From: Paenibacillus dauci
GTDB lineage: Bacteria > Bacillota > Bacilli > Paenibacillales > Paenibacillaceae
Length of the DNA stretch: 64,000 bases
Assembly: GCF_000971985.1 (NCBI RefSeq)
Contig: NZ_KQ040801.1
Coordinates: 1 to 64,000, forward strand
Reading direction: 5' to 3'
Shown: positions 35,025 to 43,825 of the stretch, one piece after another
Position numbering within the stretch: the first letter of the stretch is position 1
Layout: each line of letters starts with the position of its first letter
The notes under the pieces: model-generated
Told to the model about the DNA's origin: nothing
The model's database searches: none
What the model saw: only the letters and a program-made list of their open reading frames with translations
Position numbers and translations under genes: made by a program

Positions 35025-35552
35025 ATGAACAGATGGCTTAGAGAAAGCAAAGTGGCAATGTGGTTGTTAACTATCGTACGTGTGTATATCGGCTTCAAAT
35101 GGATCGAAGGTGGCTGGGGCAAATTGACCGGTGGATTCGATGCTACCGGATTCCTGACCGGCGCTATCGCTAACACTGGCGGCGAGCATCCAAGCGTACA
35201 AGCTGGCTGGGGCGCTTTCCTGCAGCACTTTGCACTGCCGAATGTAGAATTGTTCAACATCCTCGTACCGATCGGTGAATTCCTTGTCGGTCTGGGACTC
35301 ATTCTCGGTACCTTCACTACTGTCGCTGCCCTGATGGGTATGGTCATGAACTTTGCCTTCCTCTTCTCGGGTACTGTGAGCACCAACCCGTACCTGCTAC
35401 TGGCCGAGATCTTCATCGTTGTCGCTGGTGCCAATGCCGGTAAAGTCGGTTTGGATCGCTGGGTACTGCCTTATCTGAAAGCTACTCTGTTCAAAAGAAA
35501 CAATCATCAGCGCGGCGGCAGCCCGACGGCTCCCACACATAAAGCAGCTTGA
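35025..35552 (+). CDS. DoxX family membrane protein
   Basis: A 175-residue membrane protein of the DoxX/DoxD family with four predicted helices (about 10-25, 75-95, 100-118, 125-142). The conserved N-terminal motif is RVYIGFKWIEGGWGKL, followed by GWGAFLQH and PIGEFLVGLGLILG. The tail is polar and basic. DoxX proteins are linked to thiosulfate:quinone oxidoreduction in archaea and to redox stress in other bacteria. The start at 35025 has AAGGGG upstream; the frame open from 34995 lacks one. Single gene with its own terminator. Confidence 0.85.
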   Translation: MNRWLRESKVAMWLLTIVRVYIGFKWIEGGWGKLTGGFDATGFLTGAIANTGGEHPSVQAGWGAFLQHFALPNVELFNILVPIGEFLVGLGLILGTFTTVAALMGMVMNFAFLFSGTVSTNPYLLLAEIFIVVAGANAGKVGLDRWVLPYLKATLFKRNNHQRGGSPTAPTHKAA

Positions 35553-35574
35553 TCATATGCCAAAAATATAGCAA

Positions 35575-35621
35575 AACAGCCATCTCTAAGCGGATAATCC
35601 GTACGAGTTGGCTGTTTTTTT
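35575..35621 (+). terminator. Terminator of the doxX gene
   Basis: Arms AACAGCCA and TGGCTGTT with inner CGGAT/ATCCG pairing, followed by a seven-T run. Confidence 0.85.
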
Positions 35622-35678
35622 GTAGTTGGTCTATTTCGTGTATTTCGAATAACAAAACGGATAAATCGAACAAAATGC

Positions 35679-36479
35679 TTATTTATTTTGCCCGAATACA
35701 CGGCGCAGTTCCTCTTCCCCTGTCGGCAACGCAAGGGCTACCTCGGACGGATGAGCACGGGAATACATCACCCGGATCACATGCCCCTGCTGTACCAGAG
35801 GAAGCTGACTCTCAAAGATTTCCTTCTGTGTATTTATCGTAACCGTATCACCCTGATTGGTTGTAATGGATAATGTCAGTTGCAGCCGGACTTTGCCGTG
35901 TCCAGCATTTCCAAGAGGCACTATATCTGTCACCTTGGCATAAGCCTGCTCACCATGCTGGGCAATCTCCATAATATCCGGCGATACTCCCTGCTGCATC
36001 ATTCGCTCATGCAGCAGATTCTGTACATCAGCCTGGGAGACCTGGCCTTGTAGATCGACGCCGACTTTGGCAGGGTCTTTGGGTGAAACCAGCAGCGGAA
36101 TAATGCTGCCCGGCTGGAACTGGGCAAGTGCCGTCTGCGGAATAACCGCTCGTGTACGTGCCGGGTAAGGCGAATGACCCTGACGGGTAACTACAACATC
36201 AATCTCCAATTGCGGCTGCTCGTTGATATAGGTACCAGTCTGTTGTACCCGCTCAATCAATCCTACAGCGGATTCCCCGGATTTTACGGTACGCAGGCTA
36301 AAAACAGTACCCAGAATAGAGGGAATAAATACAAGAGCAAAGCCAACATATATCAGTGGACGATACCAGCTGGAATTTATAATGCTGAATGCACCGTCTC
36401 CCTGAAAATTGGCATACAGCGGTAGAATCGCAACAGCCATAAGACAGAGTGAACCTATTGTTACAAGAATTTTTCTCAT
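35679..36479 (-). CDS. Membrane protein with two repeated soluble domains
   Basis: A 266-residue protein anchored by two N-terminal helices (about 5-24 and 40-60), not recognised with certainty but DUF3592-like in layout. Two similar soluble segments follow: GLIERVQQTGTYINEQPQLE then VIPQTALAQFQPGSIIPLLV, and AKVTDIVPLGNAGHGKVRLQ then FESQLPLVQQGHVIRVMY. Each gives beta strands ending in a limit-type PLLVSPKDP or VMYSRAHPSE. AAGGAG precedes the ATG. Starts 34 bp after the next gene on the same strand, so the two form a small operon. Confidence 0.65.
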   Translation of the reverse strand: MRKILVTIGSLCLMAVAILPLYANFQGDGAFSIINSSWYRPLIYVGFALVFIPSILGTVFSLRTVKSGESAVGLIERVQQTGTYINEQPQLEIDVVVTRQGHSPYPARTRAVIPQTALAQFQPGSIIPLLVSPKDPAKVGVDLQGQVSQADVQNLLHERMMQQGVSPDIMEIAQHGEQAYAKVTDIVPLGNAGHGKVRLQLTLSITTNQGDTVTINTQKEIFESQLPLVQQGHVIRVMYSRAHPSEVALALPTGEEELRRVFGQNK

Positions 36480-36513
36480 TTTATTTTGCTCCTTATCGAT
36501 GATTGAGTCTCAA

Positions 36514-36930
36514 CTATCCGTGCAGCGGTCCCATATAGATCCAGTCGGATGGTCGGGATGGATGTGTACCGAGTCCAATTCGATCACCCGGACGGGGAAT
36601 TTGCATTTTGGGCACCAGTGTCTCCATCGTTTTCTGATAGCGGGCACCGCTATTTTCCAGGATATCCAGCGTCATGACGACAATAGGGTCAAAGTTGACC
36701 AGTTTGCCGGTATCCCGAATCGTAAGTACTGTCCCCATGGCAGTCACCGGAATATGTCCCTGCGCGGCTGTCTGTGCATCACGGGCAGATTGCAATCCTG
36801 CATTCATCCGGTCACGATGTTCTTTGGGGATGATGCTTTTGACAAACAATCCGCTGATTCCTTTGTTTAGTGTCTCTTCTGCCTGATCGAGTGCATCCTG
36901 CTGCTTCTTATTTCGTCTAAAAAATCCCAT
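36514..36930 (-). CDS. Conserved hypothetical protein, operon partner
   Basis: A 138-residue soluble protein, not recognised. A basic and helical N-terminus (MGFFRRNKKQQDALDQAEET) leads to a small beta-rich domain (GTVLTIRDTGKLVNFDPIVV, MTLDILENSGARYQ, RPGDRIGLGTHPSRPSDWIY). The content resembles the single domain that occurs twice in its operon partner (TGxxINxxPxLxxxLxV-type pattern). Start at 36930, 10 bases after AGGAG; a GTG at 36939 abuts the site. The pair probably acts together at the membrane. Confidence 0.6.
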   Translation of the reverse strand: MGFFRRNKKQQDALDQAEETLNKGISGLFVKSIIPKEHRDRMNAGLQSARDAQTAAQGHIPVTAMGTVLTIRDTGKLVNFDPIVVMTLDILENSGARYQKTMETLVPKMQIPRPGDRIGLGTHPSRPSDWIYMGPLHG

Positions 36931-37017
36931 CTTGATCACGCTCCTGCGCCTGTATTGTTGTTCCTGCTTTTATTATAAAAAGGTTGCAATCGTGCCACAA
37001 TACATTCCGGCACATAC

Positions 37018-37043
37018 AAAAAAGCAGGCTGTTAGCCTGCTTT
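37018..37043 (-). terminator. Terminator downstream of the XRE-TPR regulator
   Basis: AAAGCAGGCT and AGCCTGCTTT form a compact stem with a short loop; six T follow on the minus strand. It lies about 200 bp after the regulator's stop codon. Confidence 0.85.
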
Positions 37044-37243
37044 AAATACGATAATCGTTTGAATTTTTGCGGAAACAAGACACTTACGACAAATAAAATC
37101 AGGTATGCCAGCGAGGAATCTGCTACTCATCTACTTTTTATTGCAGCAAATCGGCTTTTTTATGAATATTTTCACCTTTTAGATATGCATTTCATGCCCA
37201 TATACGTATTCTGGCAGATGTTATATCCCTCTATTACTGCCTT

Positions 37244-38524
37244 TTAGGCATGTCGTAGCAGATAGACCAGTTTGCGGTAATACCAAGCTGCATCCTTGTA
37301 TCTGCGCTGCTCTTCCGACACGACAGCCAGCCCTTCATACAGAATGTTCAATCGTTCCTGATGACGAATCTGCTCAAAATAAGGCAGACAGGCTGTCGCT
37401 TCTTCTATAAAAAGATCCGCCTGTCCATGAGCCAGTGCCTGCTGGCTGCTATAAAATCGTGCTGCCATCTGCTGGTCCTCTGTCAGCGTCAGAGCGCGCA
37501 GCTGCTCCAATCGCTGCACCAGCGCTGCCCAGTCCTGCCTTGCCAGTTCTATCTCGCACCGGTACACCAGCAGCACCGGAGTCATCTGCTGCTGTACTTC
37601 GACCGTCTGTGTATCGACCATACTGCCGAATCGATCTACTTCCTGCTCTGCCTGCACCAGTTCGCCAGCCATGGTAAGCATCAGGATACGATTATTCATA
37701 ATCGCGCTCCATGTATCGCTCTGATGCTGCGCATACACCAGATGCGCTTCGGCCATCGACAGGGCGAGCAGCGCTTCATGAGGCTGCTGCATGGAATGAC
37801 AATATCCGCTATATAGTACATACAGTCCGGACAGACGGTGGAATAGCCGCTGTTCATAAATATACGAAGTGATCTTTTCAAAAGCCTGCTTGGCATGTTC
37901 AAATTGCCGGGTATGTACACAAGCTTCCATGCGAATCTGCTGTGCAGTCAGCCAGGTCTCTCCCTGCTCGGGCAACAGCTTTAGCCACTGCTCTACCTGC
38001 GTTAACACATCATGATATTTTTGCCGGGAGCGGGCAGACTGGATTTTGTAGAACAGCATGGCCTTGGTTAGCGGCAAGGGCAGCATGGCTTCATCCGGAC
38101 GTCCAAACCGTTCCAGATAAAAGTTCAGATAAGACTGATGCAAATAAGCATAGGCATCCTGATCATTCAGCTGCTGATAATAAGTCGCTTTCATGAGAGC
38201 GGTAGTCAGCTCCACCGTCAGCGTATCATGCCGATCCGGCAGATCATTCACCTGCTGCTCCTCAAGCGCTGATGCCTGCACCGATAACTGCTCTACAATC
38301 TGCTCCGCCTGCTGTAATACATCATCATCCTGATCGTCAGTATGCAGCAAATAACCCGGCGATACGCCCAGCCGCTCGGCCATCGGTTCTGCCAGATCAT
38401 CCGGCAGCGGATACCTGCCTGCCAGAATATTGGAGAAATGCGCCTGCGTCACCAGTCCGTCGGTCAATTCCTTGCGTGACATGTCTTTTTTGTGACAGAG
38501 ATAATCAATCCGTTCTTTTAACAA
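37244..38524 (-). CDS. XRE-type regulator with C-terminal TPR region
   Basis: A 426-residue protein. The N-terminal helix-turn-helix covers about 1-65 (CHKKDMSRKELTDGLVTQAH, FSNILAGRYPLPDDLAEPMA). The remaining 350 residues form repeated helical pairs of TPR type rich in Gln, Leu and Tyr (AYAYLHQSYLNFYLERFGRP, QFEHAKQAFEKITSYIYEQR, DAAWYYRKLVYLL). The layout is that of RNPP-like regulators (PlcR, NprR, Rgg), which bind short peptides. TTG start with AAGGAAGAG upstream. No proven peptide gene is beside it; a 32-codon frame lies in its 3' leader to terminator. Targets unknown. Confidence 0.8.
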   Translation of the reverse strand: MLKERIDYLCHKKDMSRKELTDGLVTQAHFSNILAGRYPLPDDLAEPMAERLGVSPGYLLHTDDQDDDVLQQAEQIVEQLSVQASALEEQQVNDLPDRHDTLTVELTTALMKATYYQQLNDQDAYAYLHQSYLNFYLERFGRPDEAMLPLPLTKAMLFYKIQSARSRQKYHDVLTQVEQWLKLLPEQGETWLTAQQIRMEACVHTRQFEHAKQAFEKITSYIYEQRLFHRLSGLYVLYSGYCHSMQQPHEALLALSMAEAHLVYAQHQSDTWSAIMNNRILMLTMAGELVQAEQEVDRFGSMVDTQTVEVQQQMTPVLLVYRCEIELARQDWAALVQRLEQLRALTLTEDQQMAARFYSSQQALAHGQADLFIEEATACLPYFEQIRHQERLNILYEGLAVVSEEQRRYKDAAWYYRKLVYLLRHA

Positions 38525-38767
38525 ATGACTCTTCCTTTCGGCAGCGGATCATACGAGCCGCTTTGCTGATTGCTTATATACCAGATTGTAAAGGAAATGC
38601 CGGATCGATCTCAAATCGCCATGAACCAATAGTATGTCTCTGCTGCATAACAGATGATCCCACACAAAAAGAACATCACATATGATAAAAAGCCTGCATC
38701 CGGTTTACCCTGTGCAGGCACAACCGAATGCAGACGCTATGAATAATCCTTTACTCCAATTCTGCTA

Positions 38768-39529
38768 TCAATACATATCACTGGCCGAAAATAAAGCAGC
38801 AAGCTCGGCGGCTGCCTGTCTGCTGTCTATGGCCCCCGCGATAGCTGAAATAACAGCGATCCCATCTGCTCCGGCCTTCAGTACAGGTGATGCATTATGA
38901 ACATGAATCCCCCCGATGCCAACGAGAGGTATGGTTATCCCCGCTGCACGGATCTGTTCAATAATCGCAGTTCCCCTTACTGGCTCGGCATCGGCTTTGG
39001 AACGGGTTGGATAGACAGGTCCGATACCCAGATAATCTGCTCCATCTGCAATCGCCTGCTGTGCTTCGGCCAGGGAATGGGCAGACACGCCCACAATCTT
39101 GTCCGGCCCCAGCTGCTGCCGGATCAGTACAGCAGGCGCATCATCCTGACCAATATGCACGCCATCCGCATCCAGCAGCAGTGCCAGCTCCAGATCGTCA
39201 TTGACTATAAAAGGAACGCCGTGCGCTCTGCATATCCTTTGCAGCCTCCGGGCCAGTTCCAGGGAATCGCTGCCAGTCAGTGCCCCGTTCCCTTTTTCAC
39301 GATATTGAAAAAGAGTCGTTCCTCCCGCAATTGCTTCTGTGAGCACCTGTTCCGGTGGACGGGTACAGTTGATGCTGCCCATCACCAGATATACCGGCAG
39401 CCTTCCGCGAATCCAGCTGCTGCGTGCTTCGGTGCCATGCGCAGGGATACGATTCTGCTCCTCTGATTGTACGGTATATTCTGCCGACTGCCCGGCATTC
39501 GGTTCGGTATGTTCTCCGGAAGGCATCAT
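38768..39529 (-). CDS. thiE: Thiamine-phosphate synthase ThiE
   Basis: A 253-residue enzyme joining HMP-pyrophosphate and hydroxyethylthiazole phosphate to thiamine phosphate, TIM-barrel fold. Conserved parts: LPVYLVMGSINCT, LFQYREKG, VPFIVNDDLELALLLDADGVHIGQDD, VGVSAHSLAEA, DYLGIGPVYPTRSK and VGIGGI. The N-terminus has about 40 extra residues (Glu, Thr, Ala rich) before the barrel. The start codon overlaps the thiD stop (ATGA), with AAAGGAG seven bases upstream, inside thiD. Last gene of the thiMDE operon. Confidence 0.93.
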   Translation of the reverse strand: MMPSGEHTEPNAGQSAEYTVQSEEQNRIPAHGTEARSSWIRGRLPVYLVMGSINCTRPPEQVLTEAIAGGTTLFQYREKGNGALTGSDSLELARRLQRICRAHGVPFIVNDDLELALLLDADGVHIGQDDAPAVLIRQQLGPDKIVGVSAHSLAEAQQAIADGADYLGIGPVYPTRSKADAEPVRGTAIIEQIRAAGITIPLVGIGGIHVHNASPVLKAGADGIAVISAIAGAIDSRQAAAELAALFSASDMY

Positions 39530-40335
39530 AATACAGCTCCTTTGCGCCGATAGGCAAAATGATTGGTCGGCCCATGTACCGAGCCGATCCCCAGTCCGTC
39601 TGCTATTGCAGCCTGGACAAATGCTTTGGCGGTGCGTACTGCAGACAGCATATCACTGCCGCGTGCCAGCTCGGCGGTAATTGCTGCCGAATAGGTGCAT
39701 CCCGTCCCGTGTGTATGCGGCGTGTCGATACGGGGACTCTCTGTATAATGGAACTGCTCTCCATCGTACAGCACATCCACGGCCTGATTGGTGGACAGAT
39801 CATGTCCTCCTTTGACGACTGCATAGCGTGCGCCCATCTGGACCAGCTGTCTGGCAGCCTGTTCGCGTTCAGCCAGTGTATGGATAGTCATACCGGTCAA
39901 CAATTCAGCTTCCGGCACATTTGGCGTAATAATCGCTGCCAACGGCAGCAGCTCATCGATCAGTGCTCGTACAGCCTGCTGCTGAAGCAGTACCGATCCT
40001 CCTTTGGCTACCATGACCGGGTCGATTACGAGCTGTCGCCAGCCATGCCGGCGTACAGCCTGTGCTACTTCGCAGATAATATCTGCACTGAACAGCATGC
40101 CCGTCTTGACTGCATCCGGTGCAAGATCCTCTCCGATCGAATCCAGCTGCTGGATTACGCCTTCCATCTCGACAGGATATACGCCCTGTACGCCCGCCGT
40201 ATTCTGCGCGGTTACCGCTGTGACCACGGACATGCCGTACACACCCAGCTCCTGAAATGTTTTTAGATCCGCCTGTATGCCTGCACCGCCCCCACTGTCC
40301 GAACCTGCAATCGTTAATGCCTGATGAATATTCAT
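39526..40335 (-). CDS. thiD: HMP/HMP-phosphate kinase ThiD
   Basis: A 269-residue ribokinase-family enzyme that phosphorylates 4-amino-5-hydroxymethyl-2-methylpyrimidine twice. Visible: ALTIAGSDSGGGAGIQADLK, GVYGMSVVTAVTAQNT, VIDPVMVAKGG, IITPNVPEAELL, DTPHTHGTGCTYSAAI (anion hole and catalytic Asp after GTGC region). The start at 40335 follows AAAGGAG by 9 bases; a longer frame from 40386 lacks one. Middle gene of the thiMDE operon. Confidence 0.94.
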   Translation of the reverse strand: MNIHQALTIAGSDSGGGAGIQADLKTFQELGVYGMSVVTAVTAQNTAGVQGVYPVEMEGVIQQLDSIGEDLAPDAVKTGMLFSADIICEVAQAVRRHGWRQLVIDPVMVAKGGSVLLQQQAVRALIDELLPLAAIITPNVPEAELLTGMTIHTLAEREQAARQLVQMGARYAVVKGGHDLSTNQAVDVLYDGEQFHYTESPRIDTPHTHGTGCTYSAAITAELARGSDMLSAVRTAKAFVQAAIADGLGIGSVHGPTNHFAYRRKGAVL

Positions 40336-40416
40336 CGCTGCTCTCTCCTTTGGATAGGGATATATAGATCGAAATATGGAATGCACGGTATGACTGTTTA
40401 TGCATGGGATCGCTTC

Positions 40417-41214
40417 TTACAAACGTTCGATTTGTGCCAGCTTCTGCAGCTCTTCCGGGGTTAGCAGGGAAAGCTGGTTGATCAGTTCCACCTGGAAGCT
40501 GCCTGTTCCCTGTCCCGCAGTAAGTTTAGCCGCAATCTCTGCTGCTGCTCCGTAAAAGGCCAATGCTTCGGCTGCGGCAGGTAACCAGTATTCTCTGCCT
40601 CCACTCACTGCCGCAAAGGCTGCTACCACCGAGCTGAGCAGGCAGCCTGCACCGGTGACGCGTGTCAGCAGTTCATGCCCATTACTTATGATCAAGGTCG
40701 TCTGTCCATCGGTCACGATATCTTGCTGGCCGGTTACCACGACCAGCGTTCCCAATTGCCGGGCAGATTGCTGCGCCAGCTTCACCCGATCCCCTTCGCC
40801 TGCTCCAGCATCCACGCCCCGAATATTCCACTCTGCTCCGGCAACATGAGCCAGCTCTGCAATATTGCTGCGTAAAATATCGACCTGCATCTGTTCGGTC
40901 ACCTGCCGGGCAGCCTTTGTACGATAGGCAGTCGCTCCGGCCCCTACCGGATCAAATACAACAGGTACTCCCGCCCGGTTAGCCGATTGCCCAGCCAGCA
41001 TAATCGACTGCAGTGTGTACTCATCCAGCGTACCCATATTCAGCATGACAGCTCCCGCCATCGCTGCTACATCAGCTACCTCTTCATGGGCATACGCCAT
41101 AAACGGTGATGCACCCAGTGCCAGCAGACCATTTGCCGTAAAATTGGTCACCACCACATTGGTAATATTGTGCACAAGCGGGTTCTGCTGACGTACCTTC
41201 TCCAAAAACGACAT
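40417..41214 (-). CDS. thiM: Hydroxyethylthiazole kinase ThiM
   Basis: A 265-residue kinase that phosphorylates 4-methyl-5-(2-hydroxyethyl)thiazole, used for salvage. Visible: NPLVHNITNVVVTNFTANGL, LLALGASPFMAYA, VMLNMGTLDEY, VFDPVGAGATAYRT, RGVDAGAG and LLTRVTGAGCLLSSVVAAF (GTGCxL-type catalytic end). AAAGGAGG precedes the ATG. First gene of thiMDE, about 130 bp behind a TPP riboswitch. Gap to thiD is 81 bp. No thiazole or HMP biosynthesis genes are in the window, so this operon looks like a salvage route. Confidence 0.94.
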   Translation of the reverse strand: MSFLEKVRQQNPLVHNITNVVVTNFTANGLLALGASPFMAYAHEEVADVAAMAGAVMLNMGTLDEYTLQSIMLAGQSANRAGVPVVFDPVGAGATAYRTKAARQVTEQMQVDILRSNIAELAHVAGAEWNIRGVDAGAGEGDRVKLAQQSARQLGTLVVVTGQQDIVTDGQTTLIISNGHELLTRVTGAGCLLSSVVAAFAAVSGGREYWLPAAAEALAFYGAAAEIAAKLTAGQGTGSFQVELINQLSLLTPEELQKLAQIERL

Positions 41215-41257
41215 TTTCTTTTTCCTCCTTTAGTTTTGAACTGCAAAATGCATATAC

Positions 41258-41297
41258 AAAAAAGACCCATTCACCTCCAGCAGGAGATCAATGGGTC
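41258..41297 (-). terminator. Riboswitch-controlled terminator before thiM
   Basis: GACCCATT...AATGGGTC arms (41264-41271 and 41290-41297) with inner CTCC/GGAG pairing and six T on the minus strand. Placed between the TPP aptamer and thiM, it is the expected off-state of the switch. Confidence 0.88.
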
Positions 41298-41344
41298 GTG
41301 TCATTCATTCAGGCGTATAGTGCCCCATGGGGCATGAGTGAATA

Positions 41345-41438
41345 TCCGCGTCCACTTCCCTCCGCTGGTATAACCCAGATCAGGTTCCAAGGGTCCGGAT
41401 GATGATCCGTCTCAGCCTCTGCGGCTCCCCTAGTGAAT
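41345..41438 (-). promoter_or_regulatory. TPP riboswitch (THI element)
   Basis: On the minus strand the element carries AGGGGAGCC, GCTGAGACGG, ACCCTTGGAACCTGATCTGG and CCAGCGGAGGGAAGTGG, which are the conserved TPP aptamer segments in order. The closing stem pairs CACT at the 5' side with AGTG at the 3' side. Downstream, a GCCCCATGGGGC self-complement (41321-41332) may take part in the switch, before the terminator. Thiamine pyrophosphate binding should stop transcription of thiMDE. Confidence 0.96.
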
Positions 41439-41606
41439 TCCAAACAATATGATGAGCAACAGAGAATCATCTGTCGGCGATAACGCTACAGCTGTATCCA
41501 CTGTCCTCTTATAGTTACGATCTTATAAGGATATCCCTTGACTGTCAAATCCATGAAGCAGCCGTCCGCAGCATGATCACACGGATCTATTCAGGAGTCC
41601 AATCAT

Positions 41607-42443
41607 TCAGATCATCCAGTGCTGCCACTGCGTCTGTGCGGCTTCGCGTCCGGCCAGCCATTCCCGGGTATAACGAAGCAGCTCGCGGCGATGCGGCCCT
41701 GACGAATACGTATGATTCGCCTGGAAAATAATCTGCTTGTCACAGCGACCTTCCTGCCGGCTCCAGAATTCCTGCTGATACAAAAAAGCATAATCCACCG
41801 GAATCACATCATCGCCGGTGCCATGGATCACCAGCACATCCCCGCTAAACTGCCGCGCTTCGATAAATGGCTGGTAATTCCCCAGTGACTCAAAGTACAC
41901 CGGCTTAAAGCAGTAACCCAGATAATCCGCTTCTCCTTCGATAACAGCCTGATCATACGTCTCACGACCTACAATTTTAACAATATCATTAAAAGGATGC
42001 CCGACTGCCGACCAGAGAACCAGATGCTTGACACGGTGATCGCGCACCGCCGTCAGGATCGCGACCGCGCCGCCGAGACTGTGCCCGATCAGTGTCACCC
42101 GCGTTGGATCGATATCGCTGCAGTTCATCACATAATCCAGTACACTGCGTGTCTGAGCCACCATGGAATCCAGTCCCTGTTGACCATACAGACCACTGCT
42201 CTCCCCACAGCCCGCATAATCAAAACGAACGACCATATACCCTTCAGCTGCGAGTTCACGCGCACTGTTAACAAACAGACGATCTACGCCAATCCGGCTG
42301 CCAACAAATCCATGGCAGATGACGATCAGTGGTGTGCGATCTTTGCCTTTTCCCTGTCCATCGGCATCGCGATCCTGCGATGGATAGTGAATACTGGCTG
42401 TTAGCTCCAGTTCCTGATGACGAATAATGATATTCCTTTCCAT
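41607..42443 (-). CDS. Alpha/beta hydrolase
   Basis: A 278-residue serine hydrolase. The oxyanion strand is VICHGFVGSRIGVDR, the nucleophile is in LIGHSLGGAVA (GHSLG), the acid is probably Asp in VIHGTGDDVIPV, and the His is in FQANHTYSSG. FDYAGCGESSG is typical of carboxylesterase/acylpeptidase-like members. No signal peptide, so cytoplasmic. GGGGGG precedes the ATG. Single gene; substrate unknown. Confidence 0.85.
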   Translation of the reverse strand: MERNIIIRHQELELTASIHYPSQDRDADGQGKGKDRTPLIVICHGFVGSRIGVDRLFVNSARELAAEGYMVVRFDYAGCGESSGLYGQQGLDSMVAQTRSVLDYVMNCSDIDPTRVTLIGHSLGGAVAILTAVRDHRVKHLVLWSAVGHPFNDIVKIVGRETYDQAVIEGEADYLGYCFKPVYFESLGNYQPFIEARQFSGDVLVIHGTGDDVIPVDYAFLYQQEFWSRQEGRCDKQIIFQANHTYSSGPHRRELLRYTREWLAGREAAQTQWQHWMI

Positions 42444-42699
42444 ACTGATTCCCCCCTACGATAGCTGTGTATATAATCAGCAAACTCCTATTTTTATAAG
42501 GTGAATATCTCAATTTAAATAATTCCGATAAGTTTAATAAGGATTAAATTAACAATATATTAGCATCCCGGTAATTCAATTGTCAATGGAGCAAAAGTGT
42601 GGCAGAATAATAGATTCCAGACCGATCTCCGGTACTATACGAAGCCGGTATAAATAGGAATATATTCAGGTACAATTTATTACGATTGGAGGAACGATT

Positions 42700-43368
42700 A
42701 TGAGTACTGTACGTCATTTGGTAAAGGACATTAATTCGATTCGTGATCAGCTTAAACAGGATAACCTGAGCTACTATGATGATGTAATTGTACATGTGCG
42801 GGATGCACGCATCCGCCGCGAATCCGGTGAAGAGCTGCTGCTGGAAATGGGACAGCATCTGCTAGAAGCCCAGCAAAGAGGCAAAACGGCACATCAGCTG
42901 TTCGGCAAAGAATCGGACAGCTATGCAAACCAGCTTATCGAGAACCTGCCGGAGGCCCGGCAGATGAGCAAACCTATGTATTATCTGATGATTGTCTGGG
43001 TCGCGCTTACATGGGTGTTCCTGCTACAGGCACTGATGGGGTTTTTCAAAATCAATATCAGCGGCTCCGGCGTTGTAGGCGAGATCAGTCTCTCCACCTT
43101 GATCCTTGTTGCTGCAGGTGCGGTTGTGCTGGTTGAACTGGTACGCCGCGTTGCCGATCAGCCTGCAGAGAAGAGCGATCTGGACCGTCCGCGGATGCAG
43201 ATCAATGGCCGCTCGGTCGTCTCCTATCTGGTCATTATGATAGCAATTATTGTCGTCGGAACCTATCTGCGCAATGTGATGCCTGTACTGGTTATCTCGC
43301 CGTGGGTCAGCCTGATTCTCTGTATAATCGGAATTCTGGGACAGAAGTTTATCTTTATGCGCCGCTAG
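42700..43368 (+). CDS. DUF1129 family membrane protein
   Basis: A 222-residue protein with a helical soluble N-domain (MSTVRHLVKDINSIRDQLKQ, IRRESGEELLLEMGQHLLEA, QQRGKTAHQLFG, about 1-90) and four membrane helices (about 93-113, 125-147, 172-190, 197-216). The domain pattern, an acyl-carrier-like helical start ending in GKTAxQLFG followed by paired helices, is that of DUF1129 proteins of Firmicutes, unknown function. TTGGAGGA precedes the ATG. Ends in a strong terminator. Confidence 0.8.
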   Translation: MSTVRHLVKDINSIRDQLKQDNLSYYDDVIVHVRDARIRRESGEELLLEMGQHLLEAQQRGKTAHQLFGKESDSYANQLIENLPEARQMSKPMYYLMIVWVALTWVFLLQALMGFFKINISGSGVVGEISLSTLILVAAGAVVLVELVRRVADQPAEKSDLDRPRMQINGRSVVSYLVIMIAIIVVGTYLRNVMPVLVISPWVSLILCIIGILGQKFIFMRR

Positions 43369-43825
43369 GAATGCTCCGGATATGCATTCGATTCTATCGG
43401 GATCATTCCTTCCACTCCTAACAATATGCATTCATTTCAAAAACGGCTTTTATTGGGTTATACAATAAAAGCCGTTTTTTTGTTGGAATATATACGGAAC
43501 CTCGATATAGAAAATAAAGAATATCTTTCACTGAAACGATCAGTTAAACCGTGAATCATAGTAACAGCATGAATACATACCGGATATTCTGCAACTTCGT
43601 AATTACGCTTTACGTCTTTTATAATAGAACCAGTCCTTTTCAACCGGTTCGAAAATAGCCTCTGTTCGTTATTAATGGCAGTCATGAACTCTCGATAGCT
43701 TCTATCTTTTGGTGAACGACGCGTTCGCTGGCTAATCATTTGGTTAATATAAGCAAAGCAGCCTGCTGCCTATCAAGACAACACCATGAACCGAATCCCT
43801 AACGAATAACCAAAGGAGTTTTATT
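43369..43825. other. Intergenic region
   Basis: 457 bp. It holds the DUF1129 terminator (43439-43481). A 93-codon minus-strand frame (43739-43458) covers the terminator and has no ribosome site, so it is not called. TATAAT at about 43620 is a possible -10 for the next gene, but no good -35 lies 17 bases before it. Confidence 0.4.
43439..43481 (+). terminator. Terminator of the DUF1129 gene
   Basis: Sixteen-base perfect arms AAAACGGCTTTTATTG and complement with a 7-base loop, followed by T. AT flanks on both sides make it usable in both directions. Confidence 0.92.

Noticed and set aside
39559-40266. 235-codon open frame opposite thiD
   Set aside because: Antisense to ThiD; no motif or ribosome site.
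43458-43739. 93-codon minus-strand frame
   Set aside because: Overlaps the DUF1129 terminator and has no ribosome site or recognisable product.
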